A stretch of 64,000 bases of DNA from Sinorhizobium alkalisoli (GTDB taxonomy: Bacteria > Pseudomonadota > Alphaproteobacteria > Rhizobiales > Rhizobiaceae). The DNA lies in NCBI RefSeq assembly GCF_008932245.1, contig NZ_CP034909.1, forward strand, positions 1,798,001-1,862,000, written 5' to 3'. The notes below the pieces were generated by a model, which saw nothing but the letters and a program-made list of their open reading frames with translations, did not search any database and was not told the origin of the DNA. The position numbers and the translations under genes were made by a program. Positions 48,841 to 56,977 of this stretch are shown one piece after another (the stretch's first letter is position 1; each line of letters starts with the position of its first letter).

Positions 48841-49869
48841 TCAGTCCATCCTGAGGACGATCTTGCCGAAGATCTGGCGGGACTCCATCCGCTCCAGCGC
48901 CCGGTCGATGTCGGAGAGTCCGACCTCCGTGTCGATCACCGGATGAACGAGCCTGCGCGCCATCTTCTGCATGGCATTCGCCATGTTCTCCATGCGGCAG
49001 CCGAAGGAGCCGAGCAGCTTCAACTGCTGCTGAAAGAGCATCATCAGGTTCATGTCTGTCGACACGCCCGAGGTCGAGCCGCAGGTGACCAGGCGACCGC
49101 CGCGCTTCATCGACAGCATCGAGCCCGCCCAGGTGTCCTTGCCGACATGCTCGAAGACGACGTCGACGCCCTTCTTTTTCGTGAGCTTGCGCACCACGCC
49201 CTCGAAACGGTCGGTGCGGTAGTTGATGACGTGATCGGCGCCGAGCGCCTTGGCTTTCTCGATCTTGTCGTCGGAGCCAACCGTGGTGATGACCGTGCAG
49301 CCGATCTTCTTGGCGAGCTGGATGGCGGCCGTGCCGATGCCGGAGCCGCCCGCATGAACGAGGATCGTCTCGCCCGGCTCGAGCTTGGCATTGTCGAAGA
49401 GCATGTGCTCGACCGTCCCGAAGGTGACGGGCGCAAGCGCCGCACCGACCGCATCGACACCCGGAGGCGCCGGCACGAGCAGGCGCGCCGGCAGGTTGAC
49501 CTTCTCCTGCGCAAAGCCGTCGAGATGGAAGCCGTGCACGCCGCCCACATGTTCGCAGAGATTGTCGCGCCCCTCCCTGCAGGGGCGGCAAAGGCCGCAC
49601 GTGCGCGCCCCATAGATCGACACGAGTTGCCCCGGCAGCACATTGGCGACACCCGGCCCGATGCTCTCGACGACGCCGGAAGCCTCCGCACCGATCACCA
49701 GCGGCATCTTGCGCTTGGCGAAAGCCATGCCGCGCCAGCCCCAGACGTCGATGTGGTTGAGCGCGACCGCCTTGACGCGCAGCGTCACCTCGCCGGGACC
49801 CGGCGCCTCCGGTTCGGCCAAGTCGGTGATTTCGAGCTTGCGGTCATCGAGCAATTGCAGGGCGCGCAT
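48841..49869 (-). CDS. zinc-type alcohol dehydrogenase of the acpXL cluster
   Basis: A 342-residue MDR-family dehydrogenase. The structural-zinc cysteines are in CGLCRPCREGRDNLC near residue 93. The catalytic domain starts with DVWGWRGMAFAKRKMPLVIGAE and the NAD(P)-binding motif is ILVHAGGSGIGTAAIQLAKKIG near 165. In rhizobial acpXL clusters such a gene is regularly present and is thought to act in making the very long acyl chain, perhaps as a reductase, though its substrate is not known for certain. It lies between the KAS gene and lpxXL on the same strand. Confidence 0.88.
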   Translation of the reverse strand: MRALQLLDDRKLEITDLAEPEAPGPGEVTLRVKAVALNHIDVWGWRGMAFAKRKMPLVIGAEASGVVESIGPGVANVLPGQLVSIYGARTCGLCRPCREGRDNLCEHVGGVHGFHLDGFAQEKVNLPARLLVPAPPGVDAVGAALAPVTFGTVEHMLFDNAKLEPGETILVHAGGSGIGTAAIQLAKKIGCTVITTVGSDDKIEKAKALGADHVINYRTDRFEGVVRKLTKKKGVDVVFEHVGKDTWAGSMLSMKRGGRLVTCGSTSGVSTDMNLMMLFQQQLKLLGSFGCRMENMANAMQKMARRLVHPVIDTEVGLSDIDRALERMESRQIFGKIVLRMD

Positions 49870-49937
49870 TGGTGTTTCCTTTGAATATTCCGATCGTCGA
49901 GCAGTTGGGCGCTACGCTGAAGGCGGAGGCGCCATAC

Positions 49938-51221
49938 TCAAACCGGCTCCGCCGTCATCACAAGGCTGGCGTTCTGTCCGCCGAAGCCGAAGGAGTTGGA
50001 CAGGACCGCCGTCACCTGCTGGTCGCGCTTCACGTTCGGAACGACGTCGAGAACGATCGCCGGATCAGGGTTCTGGTAGTTGATCGTCGGCGGCAGCGTG
50101 CCGGTCAGCATCGTCTGGATCGAGAACACGGCCTCGACCGCGCCGGCCGCGGTCAGCGTATGGCCGATCATCGACTTGTTCGACGAAACCGGAATCGATG
50201 GCAGGCGCTCGCCGAACACGGCCGACATGGAGAGATATTCCATCTTGTCATTTTCCGGCGTCGACGTGCCGTGGGCATTGATGTAGCCGATGCCGCTCTC
50301 GCCGATACCGGCATCCGCAAGTGCCGCCCGGATCGTCGCGATCGCTGGGCCGCCGTCCGGCGAGGAGCGCGTGCGGTGGAAGAGATCCGCCTTCTCGCCG
50401 CAGCCCTTCAGGATGCCGTAGACGCGCGCGCCGCGGGCGACTGCCGCCTCCAGCGACTCCAGCACCAGTGTCGCCGCCCCTTCGGCGATGACGAAGCCGT
50501 CGCGGTCCTTGGTGAAGGGTTTCGACGCCTTTTCCGGCGGGTCGTTCTGGGTCGATAGCGCCGAAAGCAGCGAGAACCGGATCAGCGACTCGGCGCTGAC
50601 CGAACCGTCGGTTGCGACCGTCAGCGCCCGGTCGGTGCGGCCCTGGCGGATCGCTTCGACGCCAAGCTGGATCGCCGTGGCGCCGGACGCGCAGGCGGTC
50701 GACAGCGTCACCGGCAGACCGCGGGTACCGAAACGGTCGGCGAGACGCTCTGAAATCGAGCCGAAGAGCACCGCCTCGTGGAACACCGGATCGGCCTTCT
50801 GCCGCATGGCGGCAAGGAAACGGTTGTAGGCATCCCCCGGCCGCTCCGACGGCGGCGAGCGGTCGGCAAGCTCGAAGCGGGCGCTCCATTCCGGCTCGAT
50901 CGGCGGCGCGGCGAGGAACAGCGGCCCGTTGAACTCGCCCGAAATCCCGGCCTGCGAAAGCGCCTCCAAGGTCGTCTCCCGCGCCATCGCATAGGAGCGC
51001 TCGACGGCATTTTCCGCCGGCAGCTCGATGAAGTCGACCGTACCGCAGATGCGGGTCGAGAGGCTGTCCGTCGGGAACCGGGTGATCTTGTGAATACCCG
51101 ATACGCCGCCCGTGAGCGCCACCCAGTTGTCTTCGATCCCCTGGCCGAGCGAGGTGATGACGCCCATGCCCGTCACGGCGACGATCGGACGGCCGAGATG
51201 GTCCTTGTATGCCTTGCTCAT
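49938..51221 (-). CDS. fabF2XL: beta-ketoacyl-ACP synthase of the acpXL cluster (active KAS)
   Basis: A 427-residue KAS II-type condensing enzyme. The catalytic triad is complete: Cys177 in LSTACASGATAI, His in INAHGTSTPEND near residue 326 and His in KSMIGHTLTAAGAVE near 362. It should elongate acyl chains on AcpXL towards C28. It starts at 51221 (MSKAYKDHLG), 12 nt after the stop of the second, Cys-less KAS gene, a pairing that resembles the KS/chain-length-factor heterodimer of polyketide systems. The gene name follows usage in related rhizobia. Confidence 0.9.
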   Translation of the reverse strand: MSKAYKDHLGRPIVAVTGMGVITSLGQGIEDNWVALTGGVSGIHKITRFPTDSLSTRICGTVDFIELPAENAVERSYAMARETTLEALSQAGISGEFNGPLFLAAPPIEPEWSARFELADRSPPSERPGDAYNRFLAAMRQKADPVFHEAVLFGSISERLADRFGTRGLPVTLSTACASGATAIQLGVEAIRQGRTDRALTVATDGSVSAESLIRFSLLSALSTQNDPPEKASKPFTKDRDGFVIAEGAATLVLESLEAAVARGARVYGILKGCGEKADLFHRTRSSPDGGPAIATIRAALADAGIGESGIGYINAHGTSTPENDKMEYLSMSAVFGERLPSIPVSSNKSMIGHTLTAAGAVEAVFSIQTMLTGTLPPTINYQNPDPAIVLDVVPNVKRDQQVTAVLSNSFGFGGQNASLVMTAEPV

Positions 51222-51233
51222 GGTCGAGCTCCC

Positions 51234-52433
51234 TTATTCAGCGGCAAGCACGGCGATGCCTTCGCCGCGGGCATGTCCGATGGTCGTCACGACGGCTGCT
51301 TTTGCAGGCGCCGTCATCGGCGATTCGGCAGGATCGAAAGGCGGGATTTCGGCACCATGGCCGAGCGCAAGTGCGGCAAGCGCCATGCCGACCGGGAACT
51401 GCGCCTCGACACCATGACCGACGAGGCCGCCGAAGGCGCGGACCGGCCTGGCGGCGAGTTCCGTTTCGAGGAATTTTCTTTCGCGGCGAACGAGATCATG
51501 GAAACCGGAGGTTCCGGAAAACACCACGGTAGACTGCGGATCGAGGTGAGTGGCCGGCTGCGCCAGGGCTTTGAGGCGCGCCTCGAGCCGGCCCTCGTCG
51601 CGGCTGCCGCGGTCGCCGCCGATCGCATCGATCGTCGCATAGATGCGGGCGCCGCGCGCCTCGGCATGTTCGCGCGACTCGAGCACGAGGAAAGCGCCCA
51701 CCGAACCGAGGATCATGCCGCCGCCATTTTCCGCCTCGCGAGACCAGATCGGATGCCACTCGCCGGTTGCATGCGCCTGGATGGCCTCGAACAGCAGCAC
51801 GATGTCGAGACGCTCGGCCGAAAAAGCGCCGCCGACGAGCGTGTGGGTCGACTGCCCGGCCTTGATCCGGGCGAAAGCGGTCTCGACCGCCGAGATGCCG
51901 GCTGCCTCCTCGCCCATGAAGGTGCGCGAGGAGCCAGTGACCTTGTGCACGATGGAAATATTGCCGGCAAGCAGGTTGGAAAGCTGGGCGAGAAAGAGCG
52001 TCGGGCGCAGTTCCGTGGTCAGCTTCTCGTTCAGGAGTCGCTCGCGATCATTGCGCTTCAAGGCCTCGTCGACGATCAGCGAATCGACATTGATGTCGCG
52101 CTCGCCGCCGCCGGCGGCGACGATCATGTCCATGCTGCCACAAGCGTCGAGGTCGTCCTTCAGGCCCGCATCGTCGAGCGCAAGCCCGGCGGCGAAGACG
52201 CCGAGGCGCTGCCAGTTCTCCATCTGCCGCTGGTCGCCGCGCTTCGGGATTTGCTCGGACCAGTCGATTTCCGGCAGCGGATGAATGGGATAGGGCGCGA
52301 AACGTTCGGTTTCGATCCGCACTTTTGGTGCTTCGGCCGTGGTCAGGAGCTTCACATGCGGCTCGGTACCGACACCCTGGCTCGTCACGATGCCGACGCC
52401 GGTGATTACCACGTCGTTTGCGGATTTCGTCAT
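51234..52433 (-). CDS. fabF1XL: beta-ketoacyl-ACP synthase homologue without active-site Cys
   Basis: A 399-residue thiolase-fold protein of the KAS family. In place of the catalytic Cys there is Ser168 (VTGSSRTFMGEEAAG); the His of the HGTS motif is replaced by Ser306 (VVFSGTSGFHD), while the second His remains (His340 in LVGHGVEA). It is therefore unlikely to condense acyl chains itself and may act like a chain-length factor with the active KAS encoded 12 nt downstream. Adjacent to fabZXL, whose stop is just upstream of its ATG. The alignment behind the residue assignment was done by eye. Confidence 0.85.
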   Translation of the reverse strand: MTKSANDVVITGVGIVTSQGVGTEPHVKLLTTAEAPKVRIETERFAPYPIHPLPEIDWSEQIPKRGDQRQMENWQRLGVFAAGLALDDAGLKDDLDACGSMDMIVAAGGGERDINVDSLIVDEALKRNDRERLLNEKLTTELRPTLFLAQLSNLLAGNISIVHKVTGSSRTFMGEEAAGISAVETAFARIKAGQSTHTLVGGAFSAERLDIVLLFEAIQAHATGEWHPIWSREAENGGGMILGSVGAFLVLESREHAEARGARIYATIDAIGGDRGSRDEGRLEARLKALAQPATHLDPQSTVVFSGTSGFHDLVRRERKFLETELAARPVRAFGGLVGHGVEAQFPVGMALAALALGHGAEIPPFDPAESPMTAPAKAAVVTTIGHARGEGIAVLAAE

Positions 52434-52434
52434 C

Positions 52435-52911
52435 TTATTTCTCCGAACCGGCCGTTGCGGCCATGAGACCCAGTTCCTCGGCGCGCTTGCGAACGATATC
52501 GCCGAGCGGCACCTGATCGAAGGGGACCGTTCTCAGCTTCAACTGGGCATCGCAGATCTTCTTGCCGCCCGAGGCAATCTTCGCCTTGGTGACGGCGAAA
52601 CCGGACCCTTCGTGCTCCAGCAGCGCCTCGATCTCGAGTTCTGCCGAGGGCTCGACGAAACTGCGCATCTTGGCGCCGTCGACCGACATCAGGAACGGCA
52701 TCGCCGCGAATTTCGTCGCCGCGAGCACGAGGAAACCGGAGGCCTGCGCCATGGTCTCGATCAGGAGGACGCCCGGGACCAGTGGATAGCCGGGAAAATG
52801 CCCCTCGAAGACGGGGCTCTTGTCCGGGACGACGGAGCGTGCCGTCAGTCGGCCGGCCGTAAGATCGACACTCTCGATCCGGTCGATCATCTGGAAATAC
52901 TCAAGGAGCAT
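52435..52911 (-). CDS. fabZXL: 3-hydroxyacyl-ACP dehydratase of the acpXL cluster
   Basis: A 158-residue hot-dog-fold dehydratase. The catalytic motif FEGHFPGYPLVPGVLLIET holds His38 and Glu52 of the FabZ type. It removes water from the 3-hydroxyacyl intermediate during chain elongation on AcpXL. It begins at 52911 (MLLEYFQMI), 114 nt after the acpXL stop with a terminator-like hairpin between, and its stop nearly touches the start of the Cys-less KAS gene. Confidence 0.9.
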   Translation of the reverse strand: MLLEYFQMIDRIESVDLTAGRLTARSVVPDKSPVFEGHFPGYPLVPGVLLIETMAQASGFLVLAATKFAAMPFLMSVDGAKMRSFVEPSAELEIEALLEHEGSGFAVTKAKIASGGKKICDAQLKLRTVPFDQVPLGDIVRKRAEELGLMAATAGSEK

Positions 52912-52945
52912 GAAGGCTCAACCCCTTTGGTTTCGCGGCTCAAGT

Positions 52946-52995
52946 AAAAATGCCGATGCCGCCTGTCAAGCGACGGACGCAGCAGGCGGCATCGG
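52946..52995 (-). terminator. intrinsic terminator between acpXL and fabZXL
   Basis: On the minus strand CCGATGCCGCCTG and CAGGCGGCATCGG form a perfect 13-bp stem around a 17-nt loop, followed by CATTTTTAC. It lies 30 nt after the acpXL stop. It would make acpXL a mostly single-gene transcript, with read-through giving less mRNA for the downstream enzymes. Confidence 0.8.
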
Positions 52996-53024
52996 AATGG
53001 ATCGAACCCGGATGGAGGCGTCAA

Positions 53025-53303
53025 TCAGGCCTTGGCGGCCCGCAATTCGTCGATCTTGGCGCAGAGGTTCTTCAGAACGAAATATTCCTCGGTCGAGACC
53101 TTGCCTTCATTGACTTCCTGAGTCCACTGCTCCAGCGGGATCTTGATGCCGAATTCCTTGTCGATCGCGAAAACGATGTCGAGGAAATCCAGACTGTCGA
53201 TGCCGAGATCGTCGATGGTGTGGCTCTCCGGCTTGATCGTCTCGCGATCGATCTCGCTCGTTTCTGCAATAATGTCGGCAACCTTGTCGAATGTAGCTGT
53301 CAC
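53025..53303 (-). CDS. acpXL: acyl carrier protein AcpXL
   Basis: A 92-residue acidic carrier protein specialised for the very-long-chain (C28) fatty acid of rhizobial lipid A. The phosphopantetheine serine is Ser37 in [10 protein letters not shown]. The sequence ([19 protein letters not shown] at the start, [19 protein letters not shown] near the end) matches the AcpXL of Rhizobiaceae as I know it. The GTG at 53303 with GAGG upstream gives the usual 92 residues; the open frame to 53309 adds only two residues. Terminator follows at 52946-52995. Confidence 0.95.
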   Translation of the reverse strand: MTATFDKVADIIAETSEIDRETIKPESHTIDDLGIDSLDFLDIVFAIDKEFGIKIPLEQWTQEVNEGKVSTEEYFVLKNLCAKIDELRAAKA

Positions 53304-53410
53304 GCGCAATACCTCATGAAATTCGAGTCTTGGCGATCCCTATAGAAAAATGCACCGCAAAAGCCAATGCCTCCTTGGCTACAGCGGTTGAGAATTGAAG
53401 ACAGCTGTTG

Positions 53411-54760
53411 CTAAACGGCGACCGAGTGCCTTCCCCGCCCCGAGCGAAGATGCGCGTCGAAGGCGGCCGCGACCGTCCTCGCGAAGGGCCTGCCGCGCGA
53501 GGTCAGACCGAAGACGCCGTTCTCGATCACGGTGAGACCATCGGCGTCCTGGGCGCGAAAGAGCCGCGCCTCCTCGATGACCGCTGCGGCAAGCCCGGGA
53601 AACTCCGCCGCAATCCGCTCGAAGGAGAACCCGAACTCGCACATGATGAGCGCGATCACCCGCGCCCGCAGCCGGTCCTCCGGCGTCATCAGATAACCGC
53701 GGACGGCGGCAAGCCCGCCCTGCCCCACCTCACGCAGATATTCTCCCGTCGCCGGAATATTCTGCACGTAGCCCTGCCGGAACTGACCGATTGCCGATGC
53801 GCCGAGGCCGATCAGCGTTTCGGCGACATCATCGGTATAGCCCTGGAAGTTGCGCCGGAGCCGCCCCTCCCTACTGGCGACGGCGAGCGCATCCGCCGGC
53901 CTGGCGAAATGATCGATGCCGATCGGCTGATAGCCGGCGACGACCAGCATTTCGGCTGCACGCGACATCTGCGCATAGCGCTCGACGATGCCCGGCAGGC
54001 TCTCCTCCGGGATCATCGCCTGGTGCTTCTTCATCCACGGCACATGCGCGTAGCCGAAGAGCGCGACCCGATCCGGAGCGAGAGAAAGCGCCGCGTCGAT
54101 GGTGCGCTCGAGCGACGACAACGTCTGGTAAGGCAGGCCGTAGAGCACATCGACATTGACGGAACGCACGCCGCGGGCCCGCGACGCCTCGATCGCCTCG
54201 CGCGTCTGCTCATAGGTCTGGATCCGGTTGATCGCCTTCTGCACCGTCGGATCGAAATCCTGGATGCCGAAGCTCGCCCGTGTCATGCCGATCGCCGCGA
54301 GCGCGTCGTGGCGGCCGGCGTCGAGATCGTTAGGGTCCATCTCGACGCTGATCTCGCACTCATCGGCAAAGGCGAAATGGCGGGTGAACTCTTGCCTGAG
54401 CGCAATCAGGTCCTCCGGCCGCAAAAGCGTCGGCGAACCGCCGCCGAGGTGCAGCGCGGTAACGCGGGCGCCCGCACCCGTGAGCCCGCCGGCCGTCGCG
54501 ATTTCACGGCGCAGCCCCTTGAGATAGGCGGCGACCGGATCGTAGCGCAGCGTCTGCTTGGTGTGGCAGGCACAGAACCAGCAGAGCCGGTCGCAATAGG
54601 GAATATGAGCGTAGAGCGACAGCCTGTCGCCGGCGCCGAGTGCGCCGAGCCAGCCCGTATAATGTGAATTGCCGACCTCCGCCGAGAAATGCGGCGCTGT
54701 CGGATAGCTGGTATAACGCGGTACCGGCGCGGCATGTTTCAGTATCAGTGCTTCGTCCAT
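53411..54760 (-). CDS. hemN: oxygen-independent coproporphyrinogen III oxidase HemN
   Basis: A 449-residue radical-SAM enzyme that converts coproporphyrinogen III to protoporphyrinogen IX without oxygen. The cluster motif CDRLCWFC (Cys56, Cys60, Cys63) is in IPYCDRLCWFCACHTKQT. LHLGGGSPTLL, SVEMDPNDLD and VNVDVLYGLPYQT follow as usual in HemN. The ATG at 54760 is favoured over 54766 for ribosome-binding-site spacing (GGAG). It is divergent from fnrN, and two anaeroboxes lie in between, so it is likely induced at low oxygen to supply haem for the cbb3 oxidase. Confidence 0.95.
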   Translation of the reverse strand: MDEALILKHAAPVPRYTSYPTAPHFSAEVGNSHYTGWLGALGAGDRLSLYAHIPYCDRLCWFCACHTKQTLRYDPVAAYLKGLRREIATAGGLTGAGARVTALHLGGGSPTLLRPEDLIALRQEFTRHFAFADECEISVEMDPNDLDAGRHDALAAIGMTRASFGIQDFDPTVQKAINRIQTYEQTREAIEASRARGVRSVNVDVLYGLPYQTLSSLERTIDAALSLAPDRVALFGYAHVPWMKKHQAMIPEESLPGIVERYAQMSRAAEMLVVAGYQPIGIDHFARPADALAVASREGRLRRNFQGYTDDVAETLIGLGASAIGQFRQGYVQNIPATGEYLREVGQGGLAAVRGYLMTPEDRLRARVIALIMCEFGFSFERIAAEFPGLAAAVIEEARLFRAQDADGLTVIENGVFGLTSRGRPFARTVAAAFDAHLRSGRGRHSVAV

Positions 54761-54813
54761 CTTCATCTCCGCTCACAACGCAGCAGAGATAGAATGAAAG
54801 AGCAGAGCAGCGT

Positions 54814-54827
54814 TTGATATTGATCAA
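54814..54827. promoter_or_regulatory. anaerobox proximal to hemN
   Basis: TTGAT-ATTG-ATCAA is a perfect, symmetrical anaerobox 54 nt upstream of the hemN start and about 120 nt upstream of fnrN. It is the best-placed FnrN site for hemN. Confidence 0.88.
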
Positions 54828-54850
54828 GTCGAACGACCTGCGGGCAATAG

Positions 54851-54864
54851 TTGATAAACGTCAA
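54851..54864 (+). promoter_or_regulatory. anaerobox proximal to fnrN
   Basis: TTGAT-AAAC-GTCAA lies 83 nt upstream of the fnrN start. Two anaeroboxes in front of fnrN are a known pattern for autoregulation, one activating and the other repressing at high FnrN level; here that is inferred from position. Confidence 0.85.
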
Positions 54865-54946
54865 ATTTGCCTGAGACATAGTTTCGCGTCTGCACGATAG
54901 GCGCCTACGAAACCTTGATTTGCCCTGCACGATCCTTTTTGCTTCG

Positions 54947-55717
54947 ATGAGTGATAACCAAACGGGCAGGAAAAACGTGCAGATCGTCGCCGAGAACCGC
55001 CGCAAGGACATCCATAATTCGGACATCCCCGTCGTGTGCATCGCCTGCGAGGCGCGCCATGGCGGCGTCTGCGGCGCACTGACGCCCGGCCAGCTGACGG
55101 AACTCAGCCGCCATGCGACGCGGCGCTCGGTGGAGGCCGGCAGCGAGATGCTCGGCCAGGGCGAAGAGACCCGGAACCATGCCAACATCATCCGCGGGGT
55201 CGTGAAGCTGAGCAAAATGATGTCGGATGGCCGGCAGCAGATCGTCGGGCTTCAGTTCGCGCCGGACTTCATGGGCAGGCCCTTCACGCGCGAAAGCACG
55301 CTGAGTGCGGAAGCGGCGACCGATATCGACATCTGCGCCTTTCCACATGCGATCGTCGAGCGGCTGATGGCCGAGGCGCCAGGCCTCGAACACCGGCTGC
55401 ACGCCCAGGCCTTGAAGGAACTCGACGAGGCCCGCGAATGGATGCTGACGCTCGGCCGCAAGACGGCCCAGGAGAAGGTTGCGAGCTTCCTTTTTCTCAT
55501 CGCAACCCATTTCGACCCCGAAGAAGGCGTGGCGAACGAATTCGACCTGCCCCTCTCTCGCGCCGACATCGCCGACTACCTCGGCCTCACCATCGAGACC
55601 GTCAGCCGCCAGATCACCAAACTGCGCAAGGACGGCGTGATCCGCATCGAGAACAACCGCCGGGTCTTCGTGCCCGTCATGGCACGCTTGAAGCGCTGCG
55701 CCGGGATCGATGGCTGA
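54947..55717 (+). CDS. fnrN: FnrN-type oxygen-sensing Crp/Fnr regulator
   Basis: A 256-residue Crp/Fnr-family activator. N-terminal Cys31, Cys34 and Cys42 (VVCIACEARHGGVC, CX2CX7C) and an internal Cys130 (TDIDICAFPHA) make up the oxygen-labile 4Fe-4S site, so this is FnrN rather than the Cys-less FixK. The cAMP-like domain covers about 50-160, and the C-terminal HTH is DIADYLGLTIETVSRQITKL. The ATG at 54947 (MSDNQTG) is chosen; the open frame from 54920 has no better site. It should act at the anaeroboxes at 24543, 46273, 54814 and 54851. Confidence 0.94.
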   Translation: MSDNQTGRKNVQIVAENRRKDIHNSDIPVVCIACEARHGGVCGALTPGQLTELSRHATRRSVEAGSEMLGQGEETRNHANIIRGVVKLSKMMSDGRQQIVGLQFAPDFMGRPFTRESTLSAEAATDIDICAFPHAIVERLMAEAPGLEHRLHAQALKELDEAREWMLTLGRKTAQEKVASFLFLIATHFDPEEGVANEFDLPLSRADIADYLGLTIETVSRQITKLRKDGVIRIENNRRVFVPVMARLKRCAGIDG

Positions 55718-55891
55718 ACGGCAATCGCAGTGCGGCTGGTTCTGGGCCGCGACGGCAATCCAAGCACTTGAGCATCCCGGCACGGAGGCACGGCGGCCGC
55801 ACCTTCGGCGGTCGCCGCGCCCTGCCACAGCCTGAACCAGCCAGCACCGGCCTGCCGAGCCGTCGGAGCGCAATCGGGATCCGCGACAACT

Positions 55892-55990
55892 GCATGTCTC
55901 CTTTAATCGACCTCGTTTAAAGGACAAAGACATGCAGCAGTTCAAAGTGCTACAGCGACCTTGCGCGTCTTATAAGACGCGCGGCGCTGA
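55892..55990. repeat. RIME-type mosaic repeat, full copy
   Basis: GCATGTCTCCTTTAATCGACC...AAAGACATGC is followed by CTACAGCGACC...GCGCGTCT-tat-AAGACGCGCGGCGCTG, the same modules as at 17400. It lies in the gap between fnrN and the small membrane-protein gene and may end both transcripts. Confidence 0.8.
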
Positions 55991-56012
55991 AGCGCGCCGC
56001 CAGGAGCCGATA

Positions 56013-56390
56013 TCAGCGGCGTATCAAAGGGAAAGACGCATAAGCGATCTGCCCGGCGAGGCCGAGCAGATCGGCGGGGTTCGTGTAGAGCGCTAGATGC
56101 TCGGTGATCGTGCGATGCCAAAGCACGGCCGACAGCGCCACTTCTGTCAGCATCAGCAAAACGAAGGCGACCGCCCCCGTGCCGGCGGCTTCGGATAGCG
56201 TCAGTGTGCTGCCACGCAGAAGCCAACCGCAAATGATCCACGCCGCGGTCAGGATCACTGGCAGTTCGACCGCCACGGCACCAAGTCCGCCCAACCGGGG
56301 GATCAGGACCAGCGTACGGATCGTCCCCAGCACGAATCCGACCATGAAAACCGCAGCGAAGTAGAGCGTGCCGAGACGAATGGCCCTCAT
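56013..56390 (-). CDS. small membrane protein of unknown function
   Basis: A 125-residue hydrophobic protein with four predicted helices: LGTLYFAAVFMVGFVLGTI, AVAVELPVILTAAWIICGWL, EAAGTGAVAFVLLMLTEVAL and the C-terminal LGLAGQIAYASFPL. The ATG at 56390 (MRAIRLG) is chosen because the helices start right there; the frame runs further to 56612 but that part overlaps the upstream gene on the other strand. No function is recognised. It is divergent from the next small gene. Confidence 0.6.
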   Translation of the reverse strand: MRAIRLGTLYFAAVFMVGFVLGTIRTLVLIPRLGGLGAVAVELPVILTAAWIICGWLLRGSTLTLSEAAGTGAVAFVLLMLTEVALSAVLWHRTITEHLALYTNPADLLGLAGQIAYASFPLIRR

Positions 56391-56564
56391 GCTCTGATGA
56401 CCGCTTCCACCGGGCGGCGTAGCGAAACGCCCTCTCCGAATCGTTCCTCCGCGCCCTAACGAAACAATTGACAGTCCAACCAAAACGGCGCTCCGTAGTT
56501 CGACGGGATGGATCTTGGCACTCTTGGTTGTGCCAGCCTTCGCCGCCACGGTAGGGAGGATGCA

Positions 56565-56837
56565 ATGCCGACGGTCATTGGCTACCATAACATCACGAAG
56601 GGCACCAAGCACTGGCTCGACTCACCGAGGCGCAAAGAGTTTTTTGGTCCGCTCGGCGTGACCAACATACGAACCTTTGTAGATCCACAAGATCCGACTC
56701 GGGTCGCCGTTCTTATGGACGTTCCGGACATGGACGCCATGATGAAAGCTATGCAGAGCAAGGAAGCCGCGGATGCGATGGCCTTCGATGGAGTGGTGCC
56801 GGAGTCCTTGGTGATCCTGGTCGAATCGCAAAGCTGA
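56565..56837 (+). CDS. conserved-looking small protein of unknown function
   Basis: A 90-residue protein with alternating beta and alpha segments (PTVIGYHNITKGTKHWLDSP, VAVLMDVPDMDAMMKAMQSK, FDGVVPESLVILVES), suggestive of a dimeric alpha-beta barrel fold. The ATG at 56565 has GGGAGG upstream at good spacing, which supports real translation. Function is not known. It is convergent with cobD. Confidence 0.65.
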   Translation: MPTVIGYHNITKGTKHWLDSPRRKEFFGPLGVTNIRTFVDPQDPTRVAVLMDVPDMDAMMKAMQSKEAADAMAFDGVVPESLVILVESQS

Positions 56838-56977
56838 TTGCTTCGCTGGCGAGGGTTAGCAGCGGTTGCCCTGCAGTTCCGGTCATTCTGGAATTGGTGT
56901 AGTTGGCCATTGGCCTGAACCTTCGCAATCCACCGAAACGGCCGTTAACCACGGGCGCCAACCCCGTTAGGTTTTCA

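Noticed and set aside
50778..52466. A 562-codon + strand frame opposite the two KAS-type genes
   Set aside because: The minus strand has clear KAS motifs; the + frame has none and has an implausible amino-acid composition.
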